From positions 37,282,900 through 37,346,899 of the forward strand of contig CM057149.1 in assembly GCA_029964075.1 (NCBI GenBank): a DNA stretch of 64,000 bases. Reading direction: 5' to 3'. Below the pieces are notes generated by a model, which saw only the letters and a program-made list of their open reading frames with translations, ran no database searches and was not told the DNA's origin. Positions 1 through 12,900 of this stretch are shown here, in pieces (position 1 is the first letter of the stretch; each line of letters begins with the position of its first letter). The position numbers and the translations under genes were made by a program. This DNA is from Patiria pectinifera (Eukaryota > Echinodermata > Asteroidea > Valvatida > Asterinidae).

Positions 1-2003
1 AAATACTGTATTGAAAATGGTGCGAATTCCTCTCTGAGATGGCTGGTTAATTTGGGAGCCATCTCATGCTTCACTTATCACTCCTCATTCCAGTCGATAG
101 GCGGCAGAGAATTTGGTTTCCCTGCGTTCGATAATTTAAATTGCTTGGGTACGGCCATTAAAATTTCATCAAAACTGATAAATCTACACTGTGGGAATGC
201 TTTGCTTGATTTTTTATTTTTTTTATTTTTTATTTTTTTTGCCTTTACTTATCAACCAAAAGTTTATCAACTACTGGATAAAAATAAAATGCAAAAGCAA
301 AAGGCCAAAAACAGGATCGAAAGTGTTTGTGTTTACGCACACTACTCAGAGCTGTGAACTAGCCTGAAAAAAAAAGGCTGCATAAACAATGTTTGGGAAA
401 AGTTGAGTTTAGAAAGGGAAGGAAAACCCTTCAAAATATTAAAAGAAAATAAAAACAAAATATAATACAACAACCGTGGCGGGATTCGAACCCAGGTTTC
501 AGAGTTGGATGCCAAAGAATGTTAATGTGACACTGAACCCAGCAATGAGAATTGAATTGTTAAAAGTTTCCTCATTTTCTTGTAAGCACAAAGGGTTCTT
601 TCTTGTTTCAGTGAAATGAATGTACGCACGAACTTAGGTGAAATTGTTCTTGTGAATTTGGAGACGCGGAGTTGTGCACAGTACTTTGGCCGTGTAGGTT
701 GGGTGGTATATAAGCCATCTCCAGTTGCAGAGTAACTGCATTACATGTCGGTAGCAGAATTTGGAATTGTAGAGAAATATTCAAAATGTTATTAGTTTCA
801 CATATCTCTGCAAGTGCAATGAATTTTGGCACTTTGTGAATTATTGTAAGGAAATTGGCATGTTTGTTGTATTACTTAGCTGTTACCTTATTTCACCGTG
901 ATAGACAATCATGTCCGAGGTTCAAATCCATGCAGTGCAGTTCTCTATGTATATTTCTGTACATATGTAATTTGTACACCGTAAAAAGGTTGCGTCTTTT
1001 TTGTATTTCAAGGAATATAGTAATCATGTAAATATGTGTACCTTGGGGCTGAGCATAAGGTTGACCTCTTGGGATTCCAACCACCAAAAACTGACGCTCT
1101 CACACAAAAACTCAGCGACCTGACCACAATGCATTGTGTTTCCTGTCTATATGCAATGTTGTACCCTCTTTTAGTGAAAGAGGCAGATTTCCTGTCGTTC
1201 TGTTTTCAGAGATTTCAATTAAGGAAGAAATTTTGAAGGTAAAAACCTTGTTGCTTTATTAGTTTTTCACTGTCCTGAGTAAGACAGACTAAATTATCTT
1301 TAGTTGTACGTTTGTTAGATCTTGGTGGGAAAAGTTCAAACAGCACAAAAATTGATCTGTTGATGGCAACGCACAGTGAATGAATTAAAAACGGAACAAG
1401 CAAAGCCATATTGGTGGGCGAGGACATCCAAGAATTTGTTTACAGTGGCTTATCTAGCTCCCAGACCTATGTTCTTGAAAGTCAATGGTTCTTGAGTCTG
1501 GAGTGCTGACTGGTAACACAGCAACCGATGAAAACTGGTGTGCATTTGAATACATGTCCATGTTTTCATCGGATGACGTCAGCCCCCCCCCCCCCCACCC
1601 CAACCCAACCCAACCTATATTGAAAGTCTGGATTCTTTTTTTTTCCAAATGAGTGTAAGCAGGGAACGCCAGATTTGGCATGTAGGGTGGTCAAGTAATA
1701 TCAAAGTCTGCCAAATTTTTCCCATTGTTCCATTTTATTTTCAGTAACAAACCATTTTGAGGTCCTTTTCTCTAGCATTCTGGGAAAGGTGATCTCGTAG
1801 ATTAATGTCACGGAGGTAATTGTTAGTCAAATATCTGTTTGCTTGAGCAGACGTGCCACATATTACCTCAAGTGTGTTTCATACGGAGAGAATATAAATT
1901 TAAATAGGCGATAATTCAAGGTTTAACTTGACCTCAAGGTTTCTGGAGGTTTTACGGGGTTTTGCGGGATATTGTTTAATGAATTTTGCATTCTTCTCTA
2001 ACC
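1..2003. other. Non-coding, AT-rich; no gene seen
   Basis: No reading frame here has protein-like composition or convincing splice sites. The stretch holds homopolymer runs (T near 220, C near 1,577), a tRNA-like SINE scrap (475-520) and a weak tRNA B-box-like sequence near 920. I see nothing else. Confidence 0.6.
475..520 (-). mobile_element. SINE fragment (tRNA-like B box)
   Basis: Read on the minus strand, GGGTTCGAATCCCGCC is a T-arm/B-box sequence. It is preceded by a degraded anticodon-arm region, and no complete cloverleaf is present. It resembles the tRNA-derived heads of the better-preserved SINEs further right in the window. Confidence 0.4.
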
Positions 2004-2207
2004 GGAAAGATTTCCATATACGAAGTTCACTAATTTTCCTCTATATTGACTAACAAGACCCCAGATAGCAATTTCATGTCATCAAAGTCAATTTGAGCAG
2101 TGAGAAAATACAAGCATTTTCTTAGAAAACACTTAGAATTTTTCTGTCCAATCTCATAGGGTTTGTGCACAGGGTGTTGAGTGAACTTCGTATATGGAAA
2201 TCTTTCC
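2004..2207. mobile_element. MITE with 27-bp perfect terminal inverted repeats
   Basis: Positions 2,004-2,030 and 2,181-2,207 are exact reverse complements over 27 bases. The interior (around 2,105-2,180) recurs at about 59,570-59,650, sharing the stretch ACACTTAGAATTTTTC and then TCTCATAGGGTTTGTGCACA. Two copies plus inverted ends indicate a short non-autonomous DNA transposon. No coding capacity; superfamily not assigned. Confidence 0.65.
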
Positions 2208-3952
2208 CTCTAACCCCACCAATAATTGTTTAATAGTGTCCTAATGAGCAGAATTAATGGCATCGAAATTTGTCTGTGTATGCACATCTCGTCTTCCACA
2301 TAGTTAGGCCCACATTAAGCTCAGGCCTGGCATATGAGGATTCAGTATACAGAAAATGAACAAGGACCAAAAATTGACGTGTTTTTTTTCATGCTTTGAT
2401 GTAAACCCTTCCCCAATCAAATGTGCCAATTTTGTACAGATCATGACTGTATCACAGTTGCATGGGCTTATAAGCATAAAATAGGCTGGAGGAAAGACTA
2501 GCAAAGATGTCCTGCTGCAATATATCCTTTCCCACGGCACTTTGCCTGGTAACTGTGTTTTTTTTCCCTCCGAAACAAAAAACTGTTGTAGTTTCATGGA
2601 TATTTATTCTTAGGCCCTACGAAGTATTACTTCCAAAGAAGTATTTTCAGAAAAAAATTGACTTCGAGATTAGTTTGGTTGTAATGGTCCGTGTTGTAAT
2701 TTAATGGAAAATGACAAAAATCCTGTTGTCATTAAAAACAGGATGAAATGAGAATTTGATATTTTTGTATGTGTATAATGTGTGATTGTACAAACAAAAG
2801 ATGGGTAAGTGAAGAGTAGATATGTTATTGTGTTGTACATAGCAAGTGTATATCGAGTTATGTTTGAGACGGTCCCATTCGGGGTCTACCATCTCTGCAC
2901 GTCTGTTTCCCTGACCTTCGATTGTTAAGTAGGCTGATATTGTTTGGAACAGAGCATTGGTGGAGCACACACAAACACAAATCTAGTCATTATGTGACCT
3001 TTGTTTTGACCTTTGAAAGATGGTTACAGGTCGTAGGTCCCTGGTCGATAATCAGGCCAACCAGATAAAATGGCGTTATGCAAAATGGGGTCGTGGCCCC
3101 AGAAAGTTCTCGCCTCCAACGAGAGTGTGGTCGTTAGCTTGCTGGCTGCTTATTGGCCGACTTTTGATTGTTTGTTAGTTAAAGTGTGACACCAGGTTTC
3201 TAACCATCTACCTTCCCCGCCATACTGCGATTTTTCCCCCAAATATTTCGACATACTTTTTCTTTTGAATAGCACTTCTGTCCAGAAATCGATTGGAATG
3301 TGTTTTAGGGCCCTTTTAAATAGGCATCTTCCCTGCAAGTTTCAAGCAGTTTCATTTTTTGGGGCCAAATATTGAGAAGAATCCAAGGGGTTAAACTTAC
3401 ATTTGTAATCAAGTTTGGCCCAAAATGACATTTCTCCAAACAACACAGAAATTCCGTTGGAGGCAAGAAGATTATCAATCAATATTCAAACATCCAAATT
3501 TTTGAACGTTTGTGATAAAATCATAGTTTTTTGTGGGAAACAATTCGGCGCAAGTTTTTTTTGAATAGCACTTCTGTCCAGAATCGAGTTGGGATGTGTG
3601 TTCTTGGGCCCTTTATCTTCCCTGCGCGTTTAAACAAGTATCACTTCTTTGGGAAGCTATAAGTCTAGCCCTGTGATAAATCTGACTGTAATATACTCTT
3701 TGCAAAAAAAGCCAACATTGTATGGTGTAAATAAGTTAGATTGTCTTTGTCATTGCGCCTATTTATGACAGCAAAGGCGACTGGGTGTACTGTGTAAAGA
3801 AGAATTGAGTTTGAGTTGAAGAATATAAATAATAAAAATTGTTTATTATGAACTTCAGCCAGTTTTCGTATTTGTTTCTTTTTTTTCAGTGGAAAGAGCA
3901 CTTTGTATAATTATACAGGCAAATTTTTGAAAGCATTTAAAACAGTTTATTG
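2208..3952. other. Non-coding; contains a direct repeat pair
   Basis: No gene supported. About 95 bp at 3,263-3,358 recurs in the same orientation at 3,558-3,650; both begin TTTGAATAGCACTTCTGTCC and both contain GGGCCCTTT and ATCTTCCCTGC. The rest is unremarkable AT-rich sequence. Confidence 0.5.
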
Positions 3953-3978
3953 GCTTTTTCGCAAATTTGCGAAAAAGC
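3953..3978. repeat. 26-bp perfect palindrome
   Basis: The sequence is perfectly self-complementary, centred on AAATTT at 3,963-3,968 with CGCAAATTTGCG at the core and A/T runs outside. It lies at the left edge of the TGACGTCA-rich repeat block and may be its terminal structure. Confidence 0.8.
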
Positions 3979-5098
3979 TTTTGTTTTTGTTCTGATTTTT
4001 TTTTTAATACTTTCTTCTTTTTGTTCCATGCAAAATCCCATAGACTTTGTACACGATTTTAGTACACGCCACTTTGACGTCACGTTATCATGACGTCATC
4101 AAAAATGCGATTTTTCAAAACACATATCAGAAAAGGTCTGATTGTCATGAAACTTGGTGGGTAGGTAGATAATGGTACTAGTGTGCAAAGTCCAAAGTGA
4201 CGTCACGATGACGTCATCGTTTGATTTTTTTGTAATGTTTCAAATATTTCTAATTTTATTCTGCTTCCAAAATTGCACACTTCCTTTCATCGGATTGACT
4301 GTAAACTTGGTTCAAACCAAGACCACAATGACAAAATGTGCATTGAGAAGGGCTTTTAAGATGACGTCATCGCAGGGCATGTGATGTCATGTGATAACGC
4401 TTTATTTTTGGAATTATTCTAAGCATTGTGAACAACCTTTAACTGTATTAAACTTAAAACACTCTAAAAAAAGTGACTGCAAAGGACAAATAGCATAAAC
4501 ATTTATAAAATGCGAAAAAGCCCTGTGTTCTGTTTTCAAACAGACATACAGCTCTAGTTCTTTTATTTTTCCTTTTCAAGATCTGCCCATAGCATGTGTA
4601 CATGTTTTTTGTTTTTTTACCGGCACTTTGGCCACTAAAATTAATCCGATTGACTTTATACTCGGCACACACTTAGACCAGCATCTGAAGTTGCGTGCCG
4701 AACATTGCCGTCATCATGACGTCATCACGTGACCCGTAACGTCACAATATAGGTGCATATTTTAAAGGCCTATATATCACCAGAACTGCAGGTCCGATTG
4801 GTATGCAACTTGGTATACATGTATATCTAAACCGGGATGTGTTATAGATGAAAATTGAAGTGACGCCACGATGATGAAATCACGTGACATGTGACGTCAT
4901 ATAAAAGATTGGGTTGAAAGTTGTTATGTACACATGTACCTGGACCGAGATGTATTATAGATGAAATTGAAGTGACGTTATGATGACGTCATCACGTGAC
5001 AAGTGACGTTATATTAAAAGTGAATACTTTGAAGGCCTTTGAAAGCCTAAAAAGTTACCGAAACAGCCCTGTGTTTGTCCACAAACATAAGTCTAGTT
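3953..5098 (+). mobile_element. Helitron-like non-autonomous repeat block rich in TGACGTCA
   Basis: Two segments end alike. One has a hairpin TCTGTTT/AAACAGA (about 4,533-4,548) and then CTAGTT near 4,555-4,560. The other has a hairpin TGTTTGT/ACAAACA and then CTAGTT near 5,093-5,098. A short hairpin a few bases before CTAG-T is the known 3' signature of Helitrons, so this looks like two non-autonomous Helitron or Helentron ends in tandem. Between them are eight perfect TGACGTCA palindromes (4,075; 4,091; 4,198; 4,209; 4,362; 4,717; 4,892; 4,984), often followed by CACGTGAC. No rolling-circle protein is encoded. The Helitron call is inference from the ends only. Confidence 0.45.
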
Positions 5099-7893
5099 TG
5101 GTCTCTGTTTTTGCTTGCGTAAGTAGAGAGTACAGTATCTTATAGATAAGCATGACCCAAACTTTAAGGACCCATTACCCTACATTCATACGACCGCCGA
5201 CCGGCGCAAGATGGCTCTGGAAGATATGTTGTACATGTATACAAGTGAAATTTCCAAACACCAGTGTTTAAGAAGGAACACGAAGAGGCCGTAGGCAGCA
5301 GGTTTCGGCTCTTTCCTGGGGTCTTAATGTGGAATACATGTACTTTGGTATTCTCCGTACATTGGTTGACTACGCTGCTGCCCGTTTTGTGTTTATGGCA
5401 AATGTGCAACAGTTACACTGAACTTTACCGAAACGGCATGGGTGCTCGTTTCATCTTAAATGAGATTGCCAAAAAGAAACTCACAACTACTCATAGTTTG
5501 CGAGTTGCGACAGTTTGTTACCAAAACATAAAAGGTAAAACACATATGTAGCCTACAACTTACATTGCCAGTATCGTTTTTGCCTTTTGCAGATGCCACA
5601 TAGCACACAAAATATAACCATACCGAACTGAGTGTTAATGATCATTGCAGAAATACAGAAAAGGAGCTAATGCATGGTGATTAAATCTTTCATATTTATA
5701 AGCGGAGACGTCTCATCATGATGTAAAATGGTAAGGGCGTGTATATGCATGCACGTATAGGTTTGGACATAGGTTCCTAGCTCCGTGACCTTTACGTGCC
5801 ACTATCAACTAATGATAAAGGTATCCATAGATAGTTGGGTCGCATTACGAAATCCAGTCTTTCATAACCTTATATGGAAACATGGTCTCACAATAGTTAA
5901 CGAGTTCTCAGTATTCTGTGACCTTTCGTCCTTGCCCCACTACCCAGTTCGGCATTTGAAAAAAAAAATTATAAATTGTTTGGGTTTTTTTGGGGGGGTG
6001 TATTTTATAGGTTTTCCCGGCCATTTTAAAACATTTTTTATTCAAATTCACAAGCTCTAACATTCATTTTAGTCCGAGAAAAATTACACCTCTTAACAAC
6101 ACCAATATAGTCATTAACCGTTCAATTTTAAAGTTTGGTTACCGTGTTTCGTCACCGGGTCGAGAATATTCGTCATTACAGATCAAATGTGTCTATGCTG
6201 TTGCCGAATGGCAGCATGTCAGGGATCGAATTCGTCTTATTTAAATCTATAAGACGAATTTGATTTCTGAATAACAAGATTTGGCGTAGACAAGACGAAA
6301 TCGAATACACCGGGACAAAAACGTGTGCTCGTTGTTTAAATTTGCTGGAACTGAATTTGAAATTGTCTGACAAAAGTTGAAAGTGCACTAAATCGATGTT
6401 GATGATCGAATTTGAATATTAGAGACGGTGAATTCGAATGATAAACGTTTTAAAATAGCTGGGAAAACATATATTTGGTCGATTCAAAACAAAATATGTT
6501 GTCTTCATGGTGCGATGGTTCTGTTGCGGGATATGTGACATTTTTTAATTCTGATCAAATGCTTTCCCCAAGTGTTTTAATTTGTGGTTTCAATTTCCGT
6601 AATTGTCTGAAAAACATTTTCAGGAAGTCACCACAGACGTTTAAAATCACACATCGAATCACTACTATGAATACATCTCATAAACAATGATAATAAATCA
6701 TTCCTTGTATGCCGTTTAATTGAAATCGTAAGTGCCACAAAAATATAATCCATGGTTTTTTTTAAAACACTGAAAACTGAAGGCTGTGTATCTCGATAAA
6801 AGACAAGTTGTGTTTCGTTACTTCTCCAAAGATGTCAGATCTAGTCTCCAGGTTTGGCAATACCAGAATCACTGATAGTTGACTTCATACAGTGAATTCT
6901 ATCTATTGCCAAAAATAGAGAGTCGAGAGTTCTGTTGGTAGCGGCTGGTAGTTCTTGAAGAATGCCAAAACTTGGACCGATTTCTCTCTATTTTTCAAAA
7001 CTTTAATTATCCATGAACAGAGAACATCTGGTCGTCGTCAACGTCAGACGTGGCACTAAATAGAATAAAGTATCCAAAAGCTTTATTTCGAAAAGAAACA
7101 TTACAGAAATGTTTTCAGCTGCCATTCATGCCGATATTTCGTCTGTGATTGCGTATGGATCGGAATTTTACCGTCGCTTCGTAATAGTTAGACTGTTCAA
7201 ATAAGTGTGCATGCCTGAAAACTATCTTTCATCAGATACGTTACAACTCCTTGTTTTTGTCGCGTTTTCTCCTAATGAGGCATATATCAACTACGTTTTC
7301 TTCAATAATTGCGATGACATCAATGGCGGATCCAGACGACGATGGGGGGGGGGGGGGGCGGAAAAAAAGGGGGCTTCCAAAAAGTGGGTCCAAAAAATTA
7401 AGGCGTGGGGGCGGGGCCCGCTTAAGGACCCCGAAAATGTTTTTGGATTCTAGATGTTCTGTGGTGCGATCTGAGGCAATTTCTGACAACTTTGACCCAT
7501 TGTTTTTTAGGAAAAGATGGTGGTGTACGCAGTGCCTGCCTTTATTGCGATGTCACTTAAAAACAAAATTGTTTTTTTTGGGGGGGGGCATGGCCCACGC
7601 CCCCCCCCTTGGATGACATAACGCCTATTTATAGTACGTTGGTGAGGAGAATACATTTATTTTTTTTAATACTGCTGTTAGAATTGGTTTGGGTTTGGTC
7701 CCTCCGGTCCAACAGACTATATGCGTAGCAGTCATCTTGGAGGACAATTCCTGTATTCCACTGGGATATATGCACCGGAGTAGACATTTAGTGCCTTCAT
7801 TGTTACTGAATTAAAATGACAAAAGAACTCCCTCTAAGATGGCCGCTATATGCATACGGTCTATGTGTGTATAGTTAGCTCATATGCAATATA
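5099..7893. other. Non-coding; small hairpin and a G/C-run repeat
   Basis: No gene supported. At 6,229-6,260 there is a 12-bp stem (AATTCGTCTTAT with its complement) around an 8-base loop. From 7,321 to 7,615 poly-G and poly-C tracts around GGCGGATCCAGACG resemble a degraded G-run repeat, and a similar piece occurs at 51,180-51,432. Confidence 0.5.
7321..7615. repeat. Degenerate G/C-run interspersed repeat
   Basis: The segment begins with GGCGGATCCAG followed by a G run and ends with a C run and CCTTGGATGACAT, so the ends are crudely inverted. Reading frames across it are products of the homopolymers, not genes. Confidence 0.4.
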
Positions 7894-8396
7894 CAGGGCG
7901 AGTAAAAATATAGAAAATCCAAATGGCAGGACCATTTTTTAAAATGACGTTCTGCATATGGAACTTTCAAAATCTAGGATATGAAAGCCCAATTAATAAG
8001 CTTTCCTTTTATATAAGCATCATTCAAATCACTTATGTAGTTTGTAAGTTACGGAATTTTGAACACAAACACCGTTTTAAAACTCTGTCCACGGATCACA
8101 AAAAAGGTAGGAGTTATTTCAACAAAACGAAAACCATTCATAGGGATGTGTGTACATTGTTTTCGTTTTGCTTGAAGAACACTTACCCGCGTTTGTGATC
8201 CGTGGACAGAACTTTAAAGCAGTGTTTGTGTTTAAAATCCTGTAACTGAAAAGTACATGAGTGATTTGAATGATTCTTGTACTAAAAGAAAGCTCATTAA
8301 TTGGGCTTTCATATCCTAGATTATGAAAGTGCTACATGTGGAACATCATTAAAAATAATGGTCCTCGTATTTGGGTTTCATTTTTTGACTTCCCTG
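7894..8396. mobile_element. Fold-back MITE family A, copy 1 (mariner-like ends)
   Basis: The 503-bp element starts CAGGGCGAGTAAAAA and ends ACTTCCCTG, bounded by TA on both sides. The two halves are reverse complements over most of their length: TCTAGGATATGAAAGCCCAAT on the left returns inverted on the right. Copies 2 and 3 lie at 45,715 and 54,445. A TA target duplication with CAGGG ends is typical of Tc1/mariner-derived MITEs. No transposase is encoded. Confidence 0.8.
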
Positions 8397-9608
8397 TATT
8401 GTACGTTATCTTTGCGTGGCTGCTATTCTTAAAATAAATCTTATTTCTCTCAGAAGGGGTGTCCTCAATGTCCTTTGTAATGAAGCAATATACATAGGCC
8501 TATACATGGGATTAAAACCAAGATATCAGCCATTATTTTAAGCATTCATTCAATCTTCAAGTTGATCAAACGAAAAGAGCACGTGTTCACATTATGGGAA
8601 CCTTCCAAACTGCACCTTTCTTTGGGAGTGTTTTGTTAATTAATATATTGAAGACACATGGAATTAAATGTCGTTTTCTGACTGCAGGAAAGGAACATCG
8701 TGAAGATTTGCAAAATTTCTCGTAGTTTTAAGGACGGCGCTACAGTTGAAAAAATAGACCTACATTTAAAATCAAATATACGTAGAGGCCGAATTATTAT
8801 GAGTTTTAATTCTACATACAAAAATGGCTTTTTCAGCTGATTCTACTACTTACCTTTTCATTTAACATCTAACCGACCCCCCAAAAAAATATCTCGGATG
8901 TTATTTGCTGGGGGGGGGGAAAAAATAATTGTGTTATTACAAAAATCCCCGAATGCACGAATATAACACTTAAAACTGCAAAAGAAACTGAACACATAAT
9001 TTTGTATATATTTTCACATGAATACGCTTGTCTGCTCCTTATTATAATTAGGAAGACCTTAATTAGGTACTTCTAGAAACCTGTCGAGCTGGAAAATAAC
9101 TAGATTCTCGGTTTGTTGTCCTGATTCATGGCCTAACATCTTACGTAACACGAAGCGCGGCATCCCGAGGCGTGAAAGGTTTCACCATTAGCCGAGTATT
9201 CTTCCGGATTCGCCCACGATAATGACTTCTGTCCACCGGAGAAACCTCGAAAAAGAAACCTCGTTTAGCCAGGATTCTGATCTAATACCGGGGACAGGAA
9301 GGCGACTCGGCGCCGCGGAGGTGTGAGACGTAATCCTGGTGGCTCGTCAACCTACGCCGTCTTTGCCACTAGCAAAATTTGCCGCATGTTATCAAAAAAG
9401 CAAAATGTGCTAGTGCCAAATACGGAGCAGGCAACATGTGTACGATTGCTTCAGGTCCCTTTCTAGAAGAAAAAAAGGAACTCTATACAACCAAAAAGGA
9501 TTTTAAAAAAAATCTCTTATAAGCTAAGCCAACAGACCAGATATATCTTCATAAATGCACCAAAGACAAACAATAATTAGGAACTTTCTTTCCAACGTCT
9601 TTCTCAGT
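8397..9608. other. Non-coding; moderately GC-rich patch at 9,100-9,400
   Basis: No gene recognised. The stretch 9,120-9,400 has higher G+C than its surroundings and contains a loose inverted pair built on CACTAGCAAAATTT and its complement (about 9,366-9,418). There is no open frame with protein character. Confidence 0.45.
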
Positions 9609-9930
9609 CACTGCAAAAACTGAGTTTAGCAATTTCTAAACACTTTTCTAAACACTTTCTTGCTATTACTTTGTAAATACACTGCAAAAACTGGAGTGTT
9701 AAATCTACACCATTGGTATCTATATAGGACCATCTGGTGTTAAATTTTACTGGTGTTGTCCTATATAGATACCGAATGGTGTTAAATTAACACTACAGTT
9801 TTTGCAGTGTATGTTTAGAGAGTATTGATGGATGGAGAACAGTGATGGTTAGTATTGTTTAGCTTCTAAAATGTTTACAAAGTGATAGCAAGATTTTGTT
9901 TAACAATTGCTAAACCCAGTTTTTGGAGTG
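9609..9930. mobile_element. MITE (outer), TIR CACTGCAAAAACT
   Basis: The left end CACTGCAAAAACTGAGTTTA pairs with the right end, whose reverse complement is CACTCCAAAAACTGGGTTTA. Both continue into AGCAATT and TAAAC. The element is interrupted by a second element with the same terminal sequence at 9,680-9,809. Confidence 0.65.
9680..9809. mobile_element. MITE (inner) nested in the 9,609 element
   Basis: The 130-bp element has near-perfect inverted ends (CACTGCAAAAACT and complement) and TA on each side. Its arms are long and nearly palindromic: GGTATCTATATAGGAC is answered by GTCCTATATAGATACC. It inserted into an element with the same terminal motif. Confidence 0.75.
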
Positions 9931-12900
9931 TTCCTCATGTAATAATCTTTCAAATAATTAGTTTAAAGGTCTGACTGAGTATTGAAGTGGATTTAAATTA
10001 AGAATGAATAACGGATTGCATAACGGATTGCATGTCAAAATAAATAAGCAATGAAGGTATATCAGAGAATATTTCACCGATTTAACAGAAAAGGGTTTTG
10101 AGCTTCATGTGGGTTTGAAAATATGTCAAAATTTGAGATCATAGAATCAGGATGTGGGCGGCTTATGATTGAGCCCTTGAGGGAGCCCTCAACTTGAAGA
10201 TTGAGAGGATGTACGCTTAACCTGCTACAGCTCCGAGAATTAATTGTAGGTACCGGACAATGGTATATTGATCGACAGGCTGATGACCGGTAAATTCCCG
10301 AGTCTTGACCGGGTTCATGAAGCTTTCTCCCCCGGTGAACGTTGTCGCCTTGCACGGTGATCGTCCGTCACTTCGGGCACGGCATCACAGAACTCACTGA
10401 CAATTTAATGTGATCAGGAACAGTGAATTCTACAGTGCCATACAAGAAGTGAGGCAGCAAGGATGAGTCTTTGTACAACACACACCGAAGCCCAGTTAAA
10501 CAAAAAGCAGCATCTGCTTGTAGAGACTACTTACCTAAAGACAATTAAGTTTGGTATTCCGAACTTACCATTGGCCAGAATGAGAAAAAAACCGTCCATC
10601 ACCCGCCGACGGTGAGTTGAGACACAGTGTTTGATTCTACAGCACAAAACGTCGGCACTGAAGATGGGCGTCGACGGACTTGGTATGCAGAAAGAAAAGA
10701 TTTGTCGTTATTTTTACGATACACAAAGATAAAAAGTAAAAATGTCCGAGTGAGTCTGGTTTCACCTCATTAAGGGCCATATATAATGGGATGGAACACG
10801 GACCGGAGTGATAGCTTCAAAGTGGTTTTCTTCAGGGAGGCCGGGCGGGCGATCGTTAAGCACGGGATGGTTCTATGTGACCTCTGTGCCACTCGGTAGA
10901 TGCCAACTAGCTTACCATACTGCGTCACGTAGTATGGCAGCTTCCAATCTCGCGAAAGACGGTGTGCTTTTTGTCAGTGCTTAACACCCTGAAAACACAC
11001 CAGTTTCTGTGTTGAACTACATAACTTTGCTTCAAGTGCTGCTGCCGCCAATACCGTTAAAAATAGATTTGCGCCGAACAGTTTAAAATTGGGAAGAAAG
11101 AAAACCGGAATTCGCGAAACCCAACCTGGCATAATGCTATGCTTTCTTCGTTCACATATCAGCCTACCGCAAAGGAACCGGTAGTAGACAACTGGGGCGA
11201 TTGGTCTTGCAGCGCAGAATCAATCGACGGATCTGTGCACGAACTGTTGACGTTCGGAGTTCGGCCGATCCGAACGGACGGCGCCTCGCTCCAGTAGGGG
11301 CAACATTGCCGAAAGAGGGCGCTATAGGACAAGAACGCTCAAAGCCGTCTGTAGACTTTATTCACGAGTCGGCCATATTAAACTGAAAGCGAAGTAAATT
11401 CTTCATTTTTGGAACTTGCGAATAGAAATGAAAGCAACATTACAAATTAATACCAGTCTGCTCTGATGAATCAACTTGTTAAGTTTTAAGCCACATTTAA
11501 AAAAGAAAAGAAAAAAAAGTGAGGATTGGAAAGCATTCCAATCATAAAATAGTCTGGCACCATATCGAGAGATATGACGTCAGATGTGGCATAATTTTAT
11601 ACAATGTATTTTTTGATTGCTTCTTAATATTTTCCCCCTTTCTGATTCCTAAGTTCTCGGACTTGACCTATTTAGCCAGAGAATACTGATCTCAGGTCGG
11701 CGGCCACTGACATGGGTCGTCGCACATGCGTGTTCCATTTCTAAACATTTATGTATGATCCTAACACCTTAATGCAATTTGAAGGGGGAAAATGGGGTAA
11801 TTGAACTTCCCGGCTCGCTAAAGGACCAAACATTCCGTTTTGGATTTAGCCTAAATGAGCGATTCGGCTGCTAACTTCTATTCATGGACTTCCTTGGAGG
11901 GGAGGGCTGACTTATAAAAATCCATACCGATTTATTTATTGATTGATTATTCAGCACTGTTCCGAATTAATCTTTTTTTAAATATGATTTAAATCCTAGA
12001 CCTCTGCCATGTTCAACTCAGTCGGCTCCGGGTCGGGTACCCTGACTTAACATCTCAGTACACCTACAATATTCCCCCGTTCGTTAATTATTTACTCCTG
12101 AATTATTTAAGAAGAACCAGGGGTGCAGAAAAGGGAGGCATCATGTAAATGAGGCACGGGAGACAGTGGATGTGCACCCAGCGTTACAGGTTGGTCACGG
12201 GGCGAAGAACGCGATACGAGGCGACAGTCTGACGCGGTCTGGTCTGGCGAACCTATTATACATGCAGTTATGTGAAACAACCTCTTCTTTTATTTATTCG
12301 CCATTTGAAGACACTATTTTAAAAACGATTTTCTTTTGTTGCTTTGTTAATTATACATACATATGTATATTTTTGTTTTTGAAATGTAGGCCATATTCGT
12401 AAATATCTGTATTATCTTAGTAACTTCATGGTTGTCAAGGTACCGCACTTTCTACCTAATGAAGGTGGATACCGTTATTTTCGTTCGGTCCATCTTGATT
12501 CATGTCTGTAAATACATGAATACAAGTGAAATAAATAAGCTTTAATAACACTCCAAAAAAAATAATAATACCGAAAAACGGTCTGTGTATGAAACAAACA
12601 CATGGGTATATGCCCACAATAAACTGCTCCCATGATATTTTTTTGTTGCCCAATGCGTAACGGGTTCAGCTTATAGACGGCAATTCCTCTGAAAACATGA
12701 CTCTCATTTTAAACAAAACAAAACGAAATTGATAATACGAGGAACATGCCGTGTGCTAGCCGTTACCATGGACTAGCAAAGATGAAAATAATAGTGACGA
12801 CATTCACAAACGCACAAACCTAAATTTACTCTGTTGCCATGGTACCAATAGGTGCATTTTGATCTCGGTAAGCCACAATCAGAGCCAATTCTAGCCGGGT

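Noticed and set aside
7251-7616. 121-codon plus-strand frame with GGGGGRKKRG
   Set aside because: It runs through homopolymer G and A tracts in a degraded repeat.
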